41,924 nucleotides of DNA from Bacillota bacterium. Lineage in GTDB: Bacteria > Bacillota > UBA4882 > UBA8346. A program made the translations under genes and the position numbers. Each line of letters opens with the position of its first letter. The stretch's first letter is position 1. The notes beneath the pieces are model-generated. The model was not told where the DNA came from. It searched no databases and saw nothing but the letters and a program-made list of their open reading frames with translations. Of this stretch, positions 24,207 to 32,175 are shown one piece after another. The DNA lies in NCBI GenBank assembly GCA_003501365.1, contig DNPP01000425.1:1-41924 (forward strand). The letters are read 5' to 3'.

Positions 24207-25412
24207 ATGTCTCTGAAAACACGAGAAGTCATTAATAAAGATTTAAACGGCGTATCCTTATCCGATGAACTGCATTCCAGTGTCGGGTCAGGTTCATTTA
24301 CCTTGCTTCATAACACTTTTTTCGGGGGTACGGATTTAATTATCCGCACATCTGCCAGCGGCGGCGGAAATCTATTGATGGAAAATACTGACTATGTCCT
24401 CGAAAATCAGAATGCCGCTCTTTCAACTGAAAGCGGAAAATCGGTATATGTTTCATTACGGATTATTAATGTCAATTACCAATCGGGTGACCTTTATATC
24501 AGTTATTTGACGGTCGGCGACTTTACCGATGCCGCTGATTATAATTACCTTAATGCTAATAAAATCGATGTTTTGGGTTGGGTTATTCCTCAAAACGGTT
24601 GGAGTTATATCTCGTCCAGCAGCATATTAGAAAGCGGCGACCGCCGGGATACTTACCGTCCCGGTGATAAAATCATGTTTATTCAATCCCAAGCCTTTAC
24701 CAATGATCCGGTTTCCGGAAGCAGTATTGTCTTAAATATGTCTGATACCGGTGGTTTCATGGTTGGTAATAAAGTTACTGTTAGTTCCAGCGCCGGTACA
24801 GAAGAAACTACGATAACCGCGATTGCGGTGAACACCTCTATTACAGTGGCTAGTTTAATTTTAAATCATACTCAAGTCAATCCCCTGGTATCTTGCACCA
24901 AATATTTTTATGTGGCATCGATAAGTTATTCTTCGCCCTCAACAACAATTTCTCTGGCCGCAGGCATCGATTACCTGGTCGCTAATGCTGCGATTTCTTC
25001 GCCACATTATTCAAAGGTTGAAAGCCCGATCGGTTTTCCGGATTGGTTTAATTGGACACCTACCCATATTGGATTTAGTACCATTCCATCCAATATGTTT
25101 GCCCAATTCCGGATGTCGGGCAGAACGGTTTTTTTGAATTATACGCCGGGTACGGCGGGAGTCAGCAACGCAACTACTTATACCATCAGTCTTCCCACTA
25201 ATTTACCTGCGGCAACTATTACTAATGGCCAGTGGACCGCTCCGCTTGGATATACTTACAATGCCAGTGCTATAGTTACAACTCCAGGACGGTGGGTAAT
25301 TGCTTCAGCAGGAACATTAGTAACTTTATACTTAAATTGCGGTGTAGGCACTTGGACGGCTTCCAGTAATAAAATGGCCCATTTCCAAGCTTATTACCCA
25401 ATTGCCGCCTAA
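24207..25412 (+). CDS. Virion appendage / receptor-binding protein (putative)
   Basis: A 401-residue beta-rich, Ser/Thr-rich protein. The N-terminal part (TREVINKDLNGVSLSD...) contains a YRPGDKI segment and an Ig-like part; the C-terminal 110 residues (IGFPDWFNWTPTHIGFSTIPSNMFAQFRMSGRT) form a lectin-like beta fold often seen at the tips of tail fibres. Strong Shine-Dalgarno (aagggaggtt). Lies between coat and tail-tip-like genes. Likely binds the cell surface; the receptor is unknown. Confidence 0.6.
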   Translation: MSLKTREVINKDLNGVSLSDELHSSVGSGSFTLLHNTFFGGTDLIIRTSASGGGNLLMENTDYVLENQNAALSTESGKSVYVSLRIINVNYQSGDLYISYLTVGDFTDAADYNYLNANKIDVLGWVIPQNGWSYISSSSILESGDRRDTYRPGDKIMFIQSQAFTNDPVSGSSIVLNMSDTGGFMVGNKVTVSSSAGTEETTITAIAVNTSITVASLILNHTQVNPLVSCTKYFYVASISYSSPSTTISLAAGIDYLVANAAISSPHYSKVESPIGFPDWFNWTPTHIGFSTIPSNMFAQFRMSGRTVFLNYTPGTAGVSNATTYTISLPTNLPAATITNGQWTAPLGYTYNASAIVTTPGRWVIASAGTLVTLYLNCGVGTWTASSNKMAHFQAYYPIAA

Positions 25413-25426
25413 AAGGAGGGTTTGAC

Positions 25427-26998
25427 TTGAATAACGTTTCACAAACATTTTTAGATAGTATCTTAAAAAACCACCGGAAGATTCATGGAAAAATAATCGT
25501 CCATTTTAGCGATTCATTGATGAAAACCTATACCAGCGATAATATTTTACTGATGAAATTTTTAGAGCAAAGCGAAACAATTGGTGACGATGAACCTTTC
25601 GGTTCCATTTCAATCAAGAGCCTGGAAATTCATTTGAATAACCTTGACCGTACTTTCGATATCGATAATACGGATTCGGAAGTGAGCGGATTAATAAGGT
25701 CCGGGATTAAAGTTGAAGCTTTTTTAGGATTAGAGATATCCGGTAAGATCGAGTATACTTCCCTGGGAACATTCTGGGCTCGTTATTGGGACATTCCGGA
25801 ATCAGAGATATTTGCTAAAATCCAATGTTATGACAGGTTGGATTTATTGAAACAGACTTCCTGCGATGATGGGAAAATATTGATTTCGCCCGGTGATGAC
25901 AACTTAATCTTTGATAATAAGGCTGAATTTTTACAGGGAGTGATGACTAATGCAATTGCTACTCAGGATCATAAGCTTAAAATGCAGTTAGGAAATAAAA
26001 AATCAATTCAATATATATTAATACCAAATTTGATTAGTAATTGGGTTATATTAAATGGTTATATTTATATTTTGTATAATACTAGTCCAACTAAAATTAT
26101 AAAGTATGAAGCAACTACACTGAAATTAGTTGCCACCTTAAATCTTGCCAGTACTACATATGATCATGCATGTAGTTTAATGACCAATGGAACTTATTTG
26201 TTTTGCATATGCCATCAATATTTAATAAAAATCGACCCGGTTGCAATGTCTTTTCTTAGTTCTACCGATTTAGCCACACCGACAGGTGGGTCTTATTTAC
26301 TTAGTGACCCTGTATATGATGTATATGGCGATTATGCTTATGCTGCTTGGGCTGCTGCCGGTGATCCCGATCAAAACGGATGGATTAAACGAATTTATAT
26401 TCCCTCAATGAATGTAGTTCAAACAATTACCGGAACTATTTGGGATCATCCTTATTGCGGATTATTTTATATTTTATTTGCTGATAAAAATTACTTATAT
26501 ACCACTTATTTTGAATCCCAAGTTGTTGAACGAAGAAATCTTACTGATGTTTCTATCGTAAATGAAACTTATCTTATTGATAAAAATATACAAACACACA
26601 ATGATGATTATATATTTACCGTTGATGAAGGATATATCAAAAAATATGAAAAACAATCTTTGAATGTTGTTGATGTTTTAGAAATTCCTTCTTATGGATC
26701 TGCTTCATTTGGTTATTACAGCATGCATGTATTTGATGATTACGTATTCGCTGTTTTTGACTTTGATATTTTACCTGGATATACCGGCAATTATCAATTG
26801 GTTTTTAAGATATTTCTTGGCCCTCCGATGAAATTGATTGGTCATCCGTATGTAAGGAGAATTGCTGTCAATGATAATCGGATATCAGGGATTTATTTCG
26901 ATGGGAATTTGCTATATATGCTGATTAACAATTATTACAGCTCTTCTTATATATTAATAACGGATTTCTATTCGCCGTTTTGTAATTCCATATTCTAA
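25427..26998 (+). CDS. Tail-tip / baseplate-like protein with repeat domain
   Basis: A 523-residue protein that starts at TTG 25427 (aaaaggagggtttgac upstream). Residues 1-170 resemble the N-terminal domain of siphoviral baseplate proteins (SQTFLDSILKNHRKIHGKIIV, SIKSLEIHLNNLDRTFDID, ALGTFW-type SLGTFWARYWDIPES). From about 200 on, repeated YxxxY/TYxFxI blocks look like a beta-propeller. The end (DFYSPFCNSIF) is abrupt and followed by the repeat array, so the usual C-terminal part may have been lost; compare the product of 20356. Confidence 0.5.
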   Translation: MNNVSQTFLDSILKNHRKIHGKIIVHFSDSLMKTYTSDNILLMKFLEQSETIGDDEPFGSISIKSLEIHLNNLDRTFDIDNTDSEVSGLIRSGIKVEAFLGLEISGKIEYTSLGTFWARYWDIPESEIFAKIQCYDRLDLLKQTSCDDGKILISPGDDNLIFDNKAEFLQGVMTNAIATQDHKLKMQLGNKKSIQYILIPNLISNWVILNGYIYILYNTSPTKIIKYEATTLKLVATLNLASTTYDHACSLMTNGTYLFCICHQYLIKIDPVAMSFLSSTDLATPTGGSYLLSDPVYDVYGDYAYAAWAAAGDPDQNGWIKRIYIPSMNVVQTITGTIWDHPYCGLFYILFADKNYLYTTYFESQVVERRNLTDVSIVNETYLIDKNIQTHNDDYIFTVDEGYIKKYEKQSLNVVDVLEIPSYGSASFGYYSMHVFDDYVFAVFDFDILPGYTGNYQLVFKIFLGPPMKLIGHPYVRRIAVNDNRISGIYFDGNLLYMLINNYYSSSYILITDFYSPFCNSIF

Positions 26999-26999
26999 A

Positions 27000-27300
27000 A
27001 AAGTGAGAAAAAGAGGGCAAAAGTGAGAAAAAGTGAGAAAGCAGAATCCGGATTTGAAGCGGCTTTATATATATATTTCTCACTATTCTCACTTTCTCAC
27101 TAAAATATATATTCTATATGCGAACACCTACCTACCTTCAATAGGTAGGTAAGGGTGGGTAGGTGATCTCTATAAGATGGTATTCCGAAAAAAAGTGAGA
27201 AAGTGAGAACATGCCCCTTTTGTCCTAGAGTATCAATGCTTTCCCCATTCTCACTCATGAAATGAAAGTGAGAAAGTGAGAATAAAAGTGAGAAAAAGGA
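27000..27300. repeat. GTGAGAA repeat array
   Basis: Twelve copies of gtgagaa lie in about 290 bp. Eight are direct, starting at 27003, 27023, 27033, 27195, 27203, 27268, 27276 and 27288; four are inverted, starting at 27077, 27086, 27094 and 27248. Between them is an inverted repeat of acctacct (near 27126-27150) and an AT tract (tatatatatat). No ORF. Could be an iteron-like replication or packaging site or a recombination hotspot; the direct and inverted clusters can also form stem-loops. Confidence 0.75.
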
Positions 27301-27312
27301 GTTGGTTAAATT

Positions 27313-27699
27313 ATGAACAGTCCATTCATTACATCTAATGAGATTAAAACCTGGATAGGCGACTCAGTAACATTAGCCACAGATATTGACCGGCTTATTT
27401 TAAGAGCAAGTGAATTGATTTACCGGAAAACCAGACATTTAACCAATACTGCAGATACTACGGAAGAAACCGCCATTAAAAGCGCCACTTGCGCCCAGAT
27501 AGAGTATTGGATGGAAATTGACGAGACTACCGATATAACCGGCCCTCTTGGAGCAATGAAAATTTCCGATTTTGAATTTAATTCGAAATTTGGAAAACTA
27601 GCGCCCCGCGCTAAAGAAATTTTGGTTGATGCCGGATTACTTTATAAAGGAGTCAATGGAGCCGGCAGATATTCGATTGAAGGGAAAGACGTAACATGA
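27313..27699 (+). CDS. Head-tail connector protein (gp6-like)
   Basis: A 128-residue protein. The helical pattern SNEIKTWIGD, DIDRLILRASELIYRKTRHL and ATCAQIEYWMEI is that of phage head-completion/connector proteins of the gp6/gp15 type. Preceded by aaaaaggagttggttaaatt. It should bind the portal ring and close the packaged head. The repeat array lies directly upstream. Confidence 0.7.
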   Translation: MNSPFITSNEIKTWIGDSVTLATDIDRLILRASELIYRKTRHLTNTADTTEETAIKSATCAQIEYWMEIDETTDITGPLGAMKISDFEFNSKFGKLAPRAKEILVDAGLLYKGVNGAGRYSIEGKDVT

Positions 27700-28103
27700 A
27701 AATTCCTGCCTATGCTTTTAAAGTGAGGGAAAGGTTTTATTCGCAAAATAACATTTTAGGTGCTTATCAATTGGGATTGCCCGGAGCGGAGGTAACAATT
27801 GCCACACCATGGAAGTTTAAAATTGAAGCGATTGAGATTGGAAATGAAGATAGAGCTGCAGATGGTACTTTGAAAGTTGATAATATCGCTATTAAGAAAA
27901 AATTTATTCTGACTTACAAAATATTGACTGAGGCCCAAAGGATAATTATTCAAACTGAACTTGACCGAAAAGTTAGTTTATCTTTTAAATATTTAACTTT
28001 TACCAACGCAGTTAGTTGTTTATCGTTTCCGATGGAGCTTTCCAATGTTAACTCAAGCTTGCCGGTTTGGAAGAATGCTAAGCTTGAACTAAAGGAAGAA
28101 TGA
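27696..28103 (+). CDS. Virion assembly protein, possible tail/head joining
   Basis: A 135-residue beta-rich protein overlapping the connector gene by 4 bases (ATGA). It has VTIATPWKFKIEAIEIGNE, a central FILTYKILTEAQRIIIQTEL, and an ending KLELKEE. Its size, position and coupling to the connector suggest a tail-completion or second connector protein. No firm family recognised. It is the last protein gene before RNA locus A. Confidence 0.55.
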   Translation: MKIPAYAFKVRERFYSQNNILGAYQLGLPGAEVTIATPWKFKIEAIEIGNEDRAADGTLKVDNIAIKKKFILTYKILTEAQRIIIQTELDRKVSLSFKYLTFTNAVSCLSFPMELSNVNSSLPVWKNAKLELKEE

Positions 28104-28425
28104 AGTTTTTGAATTAGCTTACATTAAAGTTGCAGATGGTTAAACAATCATCTTGCAATGAGTGAATGAAAATAATCAGAGATTTTTCTTTGAGTTTAAT
28201 GGAGATCAATCGGGAAAAAGTTGAATGAATTTTATGCAAGGATTTTCTAATTAATAACTTGGGAATAATTAGTAATTATTTAAATGAAAAAGCAAAAATT
28301 TCTTAGAGGGATATGGCTTATGAAGACCTTTGTCTAGATTTCAATTTTCTCTCCTGGAGTTGTTGCAAAGTTTGAGGTATTGTTAATGATTTGGGATGAA
28401 TTCTCCATTGAGTTAGAATAGGGAT
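28104..28425 (+). other. AT-rich non-coding stretch upstream of RNA locus A
   Basis: About 320 bp with no credible ORF. A small hairpin (gatg...catc) lies near 28136-28153. The only clear signal is the promoter at 28391-28419. Confidence 0.5.
28391..28419 (+). promoter_or_regulatory. Candidate promoter of RNA locus A
   Basis: TTGGGA, exactly 17 bp, TAGAAT. It points into the structured region and the start would be near 28426. Confidence 0.5.
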
Positions 28426-29480
28426 TTTGTTAGTAATGAAAACGGTTTGTGAAGTGTTTAAAAAAATTTGCTCGACGGCGGGAGAGTTTGGCTTTCCCCC
28501 GCAAACGGAAGTCATTTAAATGACTTGGGAGAAAATTTCGGCAAGGGAAGTAAAAATTTTCCTTTTTAAACTTGGGAGTCCCTTGAGGGACGGATGGGGA
28601 ATACCCTTTCAAAAGTAACATCGGGGCGGGCAGGGTGGACATCATGAATAGGCTTGGATTCGACGGCTGGCCGTGTTTACGCCTTGACATGTGGAAGCCG
28701 TTGGCCCGAGACACCACCAAGGCGACCGGCAAAGGAGCAGACCTGATATATTCGCTTACAGAAGTCTGCGTTTGACGGTCGCCGAGAATTAGGCGACAAT
28801 GACGACTTCGGAAGCGCAATATAGATAGTTAAATCTTCCCCAGGCCGGACAAAACAACTGAGCAGGATGCGACAGAACCGCAAAGGCCGGACAGAATTTC
28901 TTTCACGATGGCAAGGTAGGCCAGAGCCTATGCTGGTTTCCCCCTTGACACAACTTCGGAGCTTAACATCAGAAGCCCCCTCTCTCCAAGTTCAATAAGC
29001 TACCTTGATGGATGGGGGTGCCAGGGGAGAGTGGTTTGGAGAGAGGGGGCTGGCGGGGGAAACCAGCTATCCTTGCCTACCTTATTAATCGCACCAACGG
29101 AGTCAAAGGGGAAGTCGCCGTAAGTCGTCAAAAATTCATTCCTGATCTACAAAGACTTTAAGGCGGCTCCCCGGCAGGATGAAACAATCTTGAGTTGGAT
29201 AGGCTTCGGTGACAAGACCGGCTTCATTGAATCATATTCAAATCATAGGCTTCGAAGGGCTCTTCTATAAATAGGCATCGGGTGGGTGGGTTGAACTACA
29301 TCGGGGAAATAGCTCCGGGTGACATTGCTTAACCTGGCGCCGGATGATGTGAAGTGATTTTCTTCTCTTCAGCCGGTCGCGGTCGCCGAGTCAACTTCAT
29401 TCGTTCGCGGGACAATCCCGGTGACTATTTTTAGATATCCACTTCCTCCGGGTTTGTGAAGTCGGCTGGAAATTCATTGC
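28426..29480 (+). ncRNA. Large structured non-coding RNA, locus A (about 1 kb)
   Basis: No convincing ORF, but dense perfect complementarity. A nested long hairpin is formed by aaggtaggc 28913-28921 with 29075-29083 (9 bp), a 13-bp pair 28932-28944 with 29055-29067, and a 16-bp pair 28974-28989 with 29036-29051. Others: cgccttg 28680-28686 with 28718-28724; ggcgaccg 28721-28728 with 28776-28783; gtcgcc 28778-28783 with 28792-28797 (competing); gaccggct 29216-29223 with 29371-29378. GC content rises above the neighbouring genes. Phage-borne giant RNAs such as GOLLD and ROOL have this size, position and strand. I cannot assign it to either by eye. Ends are approximate. Confidence 0.65.
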
Positions 29481-29511
29481 CTTAAAGTCCTTTAAATTTC
29501 CATATGAAACA

Positions 29512-29520
29512 TGATACAAT
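29512..29520 (+). promoter_or_regulatory. Extended -10 promoter of the XhlA-like gene
   Basis: tgatacaat reads TG-N-TACAAT; the -35 region is weak. It lies about 30 bp upstream of the 29551 start and just after RNA locus A. Confidence 0.5.
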
Positions 29521-29550
29521 ATTTTTAATGGCTAATGATTTCGAATTCCT

Positions 29551-29844
29551 ATGGACGAAAAAGTTATTACTGTTGAATTTCAAGTTATACTTGACTTACA
29601 AAAACAAATAGGAATTCTTATCGGACAAAACGCAGAGATGATGAAAACTAATTCCCGGATTGAGAATACTTTGGATGACGTGACAGAACGGATTATTAAT
29701 TTAGAAAACAAAGATTGTAAAGATGAAGGAGCTAAACAGATTAAAAATAAATCAGCCGATCGCCGGTGGGAGATATCGAGGCATGCAATAACTGCCGGGA
29801 TTAGTGTATTCATTACCTGGGTATTCAGTAAAGTATTTCACTGA
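29551..29844 (+). CDS. XhlA-like small membrane protein
   Basis: A 97-residue protein with a long N-terminal coiled coil (ILDLQKQIGILIGQNAEMMK, then RIENTLDDVTERIINLENK) and one C-terminal membrane segment (HAITAGISVFITWVFSKVF). This is the layout of XhlA/phage lysis accessory proteins, which work with a holin at the membrane. Shine-Dalgarno is weak. It has its own promoter and terminator, so it is a single-gene unit. Confidence 0.65.
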   Translation: MDEKVITVEFQVILDLQKQIGILIGQNAEMMKTNSRIENTLDDVTERIINLENKDCKDEGAKQIKNKSADRRWEISRHAITAGISVFITWVFSKVFH

Positions 29845-29875
29845 GCTTTTATTGAATTCATAAAGAATGTATTCA

Positions 29876-29909
29876 AACCTTCTGGATTTCAGAAGGTTTT
29901 TGTTTTTAA
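29876..29909 (+). terminator. Rho-independent terminator
   Basis: Stem aaccttctg / cagaaggtt (9 bp), loop gattt, then tttttgttttt. Confidence 0.85.
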
Positions 29910-29924
29910 TTAAAAAGAATGAAT

Positions 29925-30030
29925 TATAAAATCATAAAACAATAAAATAGTATAATCATAGAATATTATAATAATTATAAATATTATTTAAAATATGGCA
30001 GGATTTTAGTTATTAATGGTTAATAATGTT
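29925..30030. other. AT-rich tract upstream of the segregation genes
   Basis: About 100 bp made nearly only of A and T with near-repeats of aatcata and ataat. A possible centromere, origin or promoter region for the following genes, but the repeats are not regular enough to call. Confidence 0.35.
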
Positions 30031-30057
30031 AATAACAAAAATAGAAGGAGAAATAAA

Positions 30058-30333
30058 ATGCTAATCAATGAGAAGAAAGCTATGTCTGATACTGATTACA
30101 AATACACCCAACATCAATTAATCATCATTGCTAACGCGCTTAATCAACTTGAATTAGACTTATTTCTGGAACGAATTGAACAAGCTGAAGCACTCGGCCC
30201 ATTAATTAATCCGACACTATACCGGAAAGGCGCGGAAAAGCTTGAACAGGTTAAAACAATTGCTTTAGCAGCAAAAAGTCTAAAAGAAGTTTTTGTTAAA
30301 GCACTAAACACAGATAAAACAAAAAACATTTAA
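30058..30333 (+). CDS. Hypothetical protein, 91 aa
   Basis: Start ATG 30058 with gaaggagaaataaa upstream. Helical throughout (HQLIIIANALNQLELDLFLERIEQ). Lies before the ParM-like gene, with a 190-bp gap; a function in the segregation module is possible but not shown. No family recognised. Confidence 0.55.
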   Translation: MLINEKKAMSDTDYKYTQHQLIIIANALNQLELDLFLERIEQAEALGPLINPTLYRKGAEKLEQVKTIALAAKSLKEVFVKALNTDKTKNI

Positions 30334-30527
30334 AGAAAGAATCAAAGAAAGAAAGGCGATGATGCTTAAGATTAAATAATCGTTTGAAAAAACCAATATA
30401 AATAAAGTATTTAAAAGAACGGAAGGGGGTATGGTCTAAATACAACACTAATAAATCCCGCCGCCTTACAACACTTTTTACCTCATTTTCGATGAGCCAA
30501 ATTTTACCAGGAGGTTATAACTCGGTC

Positions 30528-30713
30528 ATGGATCCTATCTACTATATTAGTCTTAACCTTAGGACCGGCAAAAAGGGAAGAGTTCTTCATCTATTTTCAC
30601 AATGCCTTGGCCCCGCAATGCTCGGCATACATTTCATCGAGGCTACACCCGCAGATGTAAAACGGATTCAAAGAGAATGTCCGCATTGTCTGAAAAGAAA
30701 GCGGAAGGGATGA
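30528..30713 (+). CDS. Small protein with a CxxC end, 61 aa
   Basis: Start ATG 30528, 13 bases after aggagg (rather long spacing). The C-terminus is CPHCLKRKRKG, a possible half zinc-ribbon with basic tail. The upstream ATG at 30492 lacks a ribosome site. No family recognised. Confidence 0.5.
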   Translation: MDPIYYISLNLRTGKKGRVLHLFSQCLGPAMLGIHFIEATPADVKRIQRECPHCLKRKRKG

Positions 30714-30781
30714 TATTTTAACTGCCGATTAAATGTTTTATGTGAAAAACAAGCAAATCAATACTTGAAAGGAGTTTTACT

Positions 30782-31765
30782 ATGAAGTATGCAGGAATTG
30801 ATGTTGGATACTGGGGATTAAAAATAGCGACCGATTCAGGGGAATTAATTCTTCCTTCATGTGTTGCGCCATGGAAGAAACGGGATGTCAAAACTGAAAT
30901 TAACCGGAACTCCGATATGAAATTAATTTTGGCCAACCTTGAAATAGGTATTAATGGTCAAATGTATCACGTCGGTTCACTGGCAAATCAGGGCGGAAAC
31001 CGGAATTACGAAAAAGAAAAGTATATCCCGACTTCGGATGAAACTTTCTCCAATGCGAAGATATTATTACTTACCGGGCTTGCTTTACTGGCAAAGACCG
31101 ACTATATTAACCCGTCGATAGTTATTTGTCTGCCCATAAATGATTATTCTTCCCAGGCCACAAAATCCGAAAAATATCTTCCCGGCTATTACGAAGTGGT
31201 TCTGCCATACAAAACCGTGCGTATTAAACTTGAAACAGGTAAGGTTTTGGCTATTCAGGAAGGAATCGCGGCGCTTTCAAGCACTTTACTGAATCCGGAC
31301 GGCACTCAAGTTTCAAAATCGCTTTATACCGGAAAACGGATTGGACTCAATGACTTCGGCTGGCGGACAGACAACTTCTTTTTTATGGACTGGACCGATC
31401 CGGATATTATGGATTATAAAGATCAGCGTTCCGGGACAGTACCCACCGGTGGGCTATCTAATGCCTTTGCCGAGTTTTATAAGCGGATTACCCGGACCCG
31501 CGATATTACCGCCGATGAAGCGGAAAAAATTTTTCTGAAGGAAGGGCGTCAGGAGATTCAGGAGCGGATTGATAAAAATTACAATCATATCCGGATGTAC
31601 TGGCCGGACGTTTCAATGATTGACTATATCCTTTTTTCCGGTGGTGGTGGCCAAAATACCTATAAAATGTGGCCGTATCCGCAGGAAAAAGTTGTTTTGC
31701 TTCCTAATGCGATTATGGCAAACGCTTTGGGCGCTTCTTATATTTGCCGCGCGAACTTTTCTTAA
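30782..31765 (+). CDS. ParM/Alp-type actin-like segregation ATPase
   Basis: A 327-residue actin fold protein: AGIDVGYWGLKIA (phosphate 1, residues 4-16), IGLNDFGWRTDNFFFM (phosphate 2 region), LFSGGGG (adenosine site) and a C-terminal NALGASY. It belongs to the bacterial ParM-like plasmid partition actins. Strong Shine-Dalgarno (gaaaggag). With the ParR-like gene it forms a two-gene unit. In phages such filaments position DNA, or they keep a plasmid-like prophage. Confidence 0.82.
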   Translation: MKYAGIDVGYWGLKIATDSGELILPSCVAPWKKRDVKTEINRNSDMKLILANLEIGINGQMYHVGSLANQGGNRNYEKEKYIPTSDETFSNAKILLLTGLALLAKTDYINPSIVICLPINDYSSQATKSEKYLPGYYEVVLPYKTVRIKLETGKVLAIQEGIAALSSTLLNPDGTQVSKSLYTGKRIGLNDFGWRTDNFFFMDWTDPDIMDYKDQRSGTVPTGGLSNAFAEFYKRITRTRDITADEAEKIFLKEGRQEIQERIDKNYNHIRMYWPDVSMIDYILFSGGGGQNTYKMWPYPQEKVVLLPNAIMANALGASYICRANFS

Positions 31766-31785
31766 ATTGAAATGGGGAATATAAA

Positions 31786-32166
31786 ATGTCACGGAAAAAG
31801 ACGACAGGTCGGACGGTCGAAGTGATATCATTTTCCTTTGATAAAGATATTGCGGCCAAAATTCATGATACTTGGAAGGTGACTGGTGAGCGGAGCAGGG
31901 CGGCCAATGAAATTTTTTCGACTTATTTTGCCGGCACATTGAAAACGGGCCCGGTCGCCCCAAAAGTTGACCTGCCTGCAAACCGGGATGAGCTTGAAAA
32001 ATTCATTCTGAAAATTGTTCAAGAAAAGGGATTGTTCTCGGCTCCGGTAGCTTCCTCCGTGGAGGATACGCCACCGGATGAAAAGCCGAATGCGACGGTT
32101 AATAATAAAAATGCGATGATGGGGTTGGTGAGATCGCTTTCTAGTAATAGGCAAGAAGAAAAATAA
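31786..32166 (+). CDS. ParR-like DNA-binding adaptor (putative)
   Basis: A 126-residue protein with a basic N-terminus and a ribbon-helix-helix-like start (VEVISFSFDKDIAAKIHDTWKV...RAANEIFSTYF), followed by a Pro-rich and polar C-terminus. Size and place after the ParM-like gene fit a ParR adaptor that binds the centromere and one filament end. The centromere is not identified. Convergent with the restriction genes, 10 bases apart. Confidence 0.6.
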   Translation: MSRKKTTGRTVEVISFSFDKDIAAKIHDTWKVTGERSRAANEIFSTYFAGTLKTGPVAPKVDLPANRDELEKFILKIVQEKGLFSAPVASSVEDTPPDEKPNATVNNKNAMMGLVRSLSSNRQEEK

Positions 32167-32175
32167 TCTTAATTT

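Noticed and set aside
26720..26730. Further operator copy gcatgcatg
   Set aside because: Inside a coding gene, not a full TGCA-N4-TGCA site, no promoter near.
20356..26998. Diversity-generating retroelement acting on tail genes
   Set aside because: No reverse transcriptase gene and no template/variable repeat pair seen.
27000..27300. CRISPR array
   Set aside because: Repeats are only 7-9 bp, in both orientations, with irregular spacing and no cas genes.
28430..28883. Minus-strand ORFs of 129 and 68 codons in RNA locus A
   Set aside because: No ribosome binding site, strand opposite to all neighbours, low-complexity composition typical of chance frames in GC-rich structured RNA.
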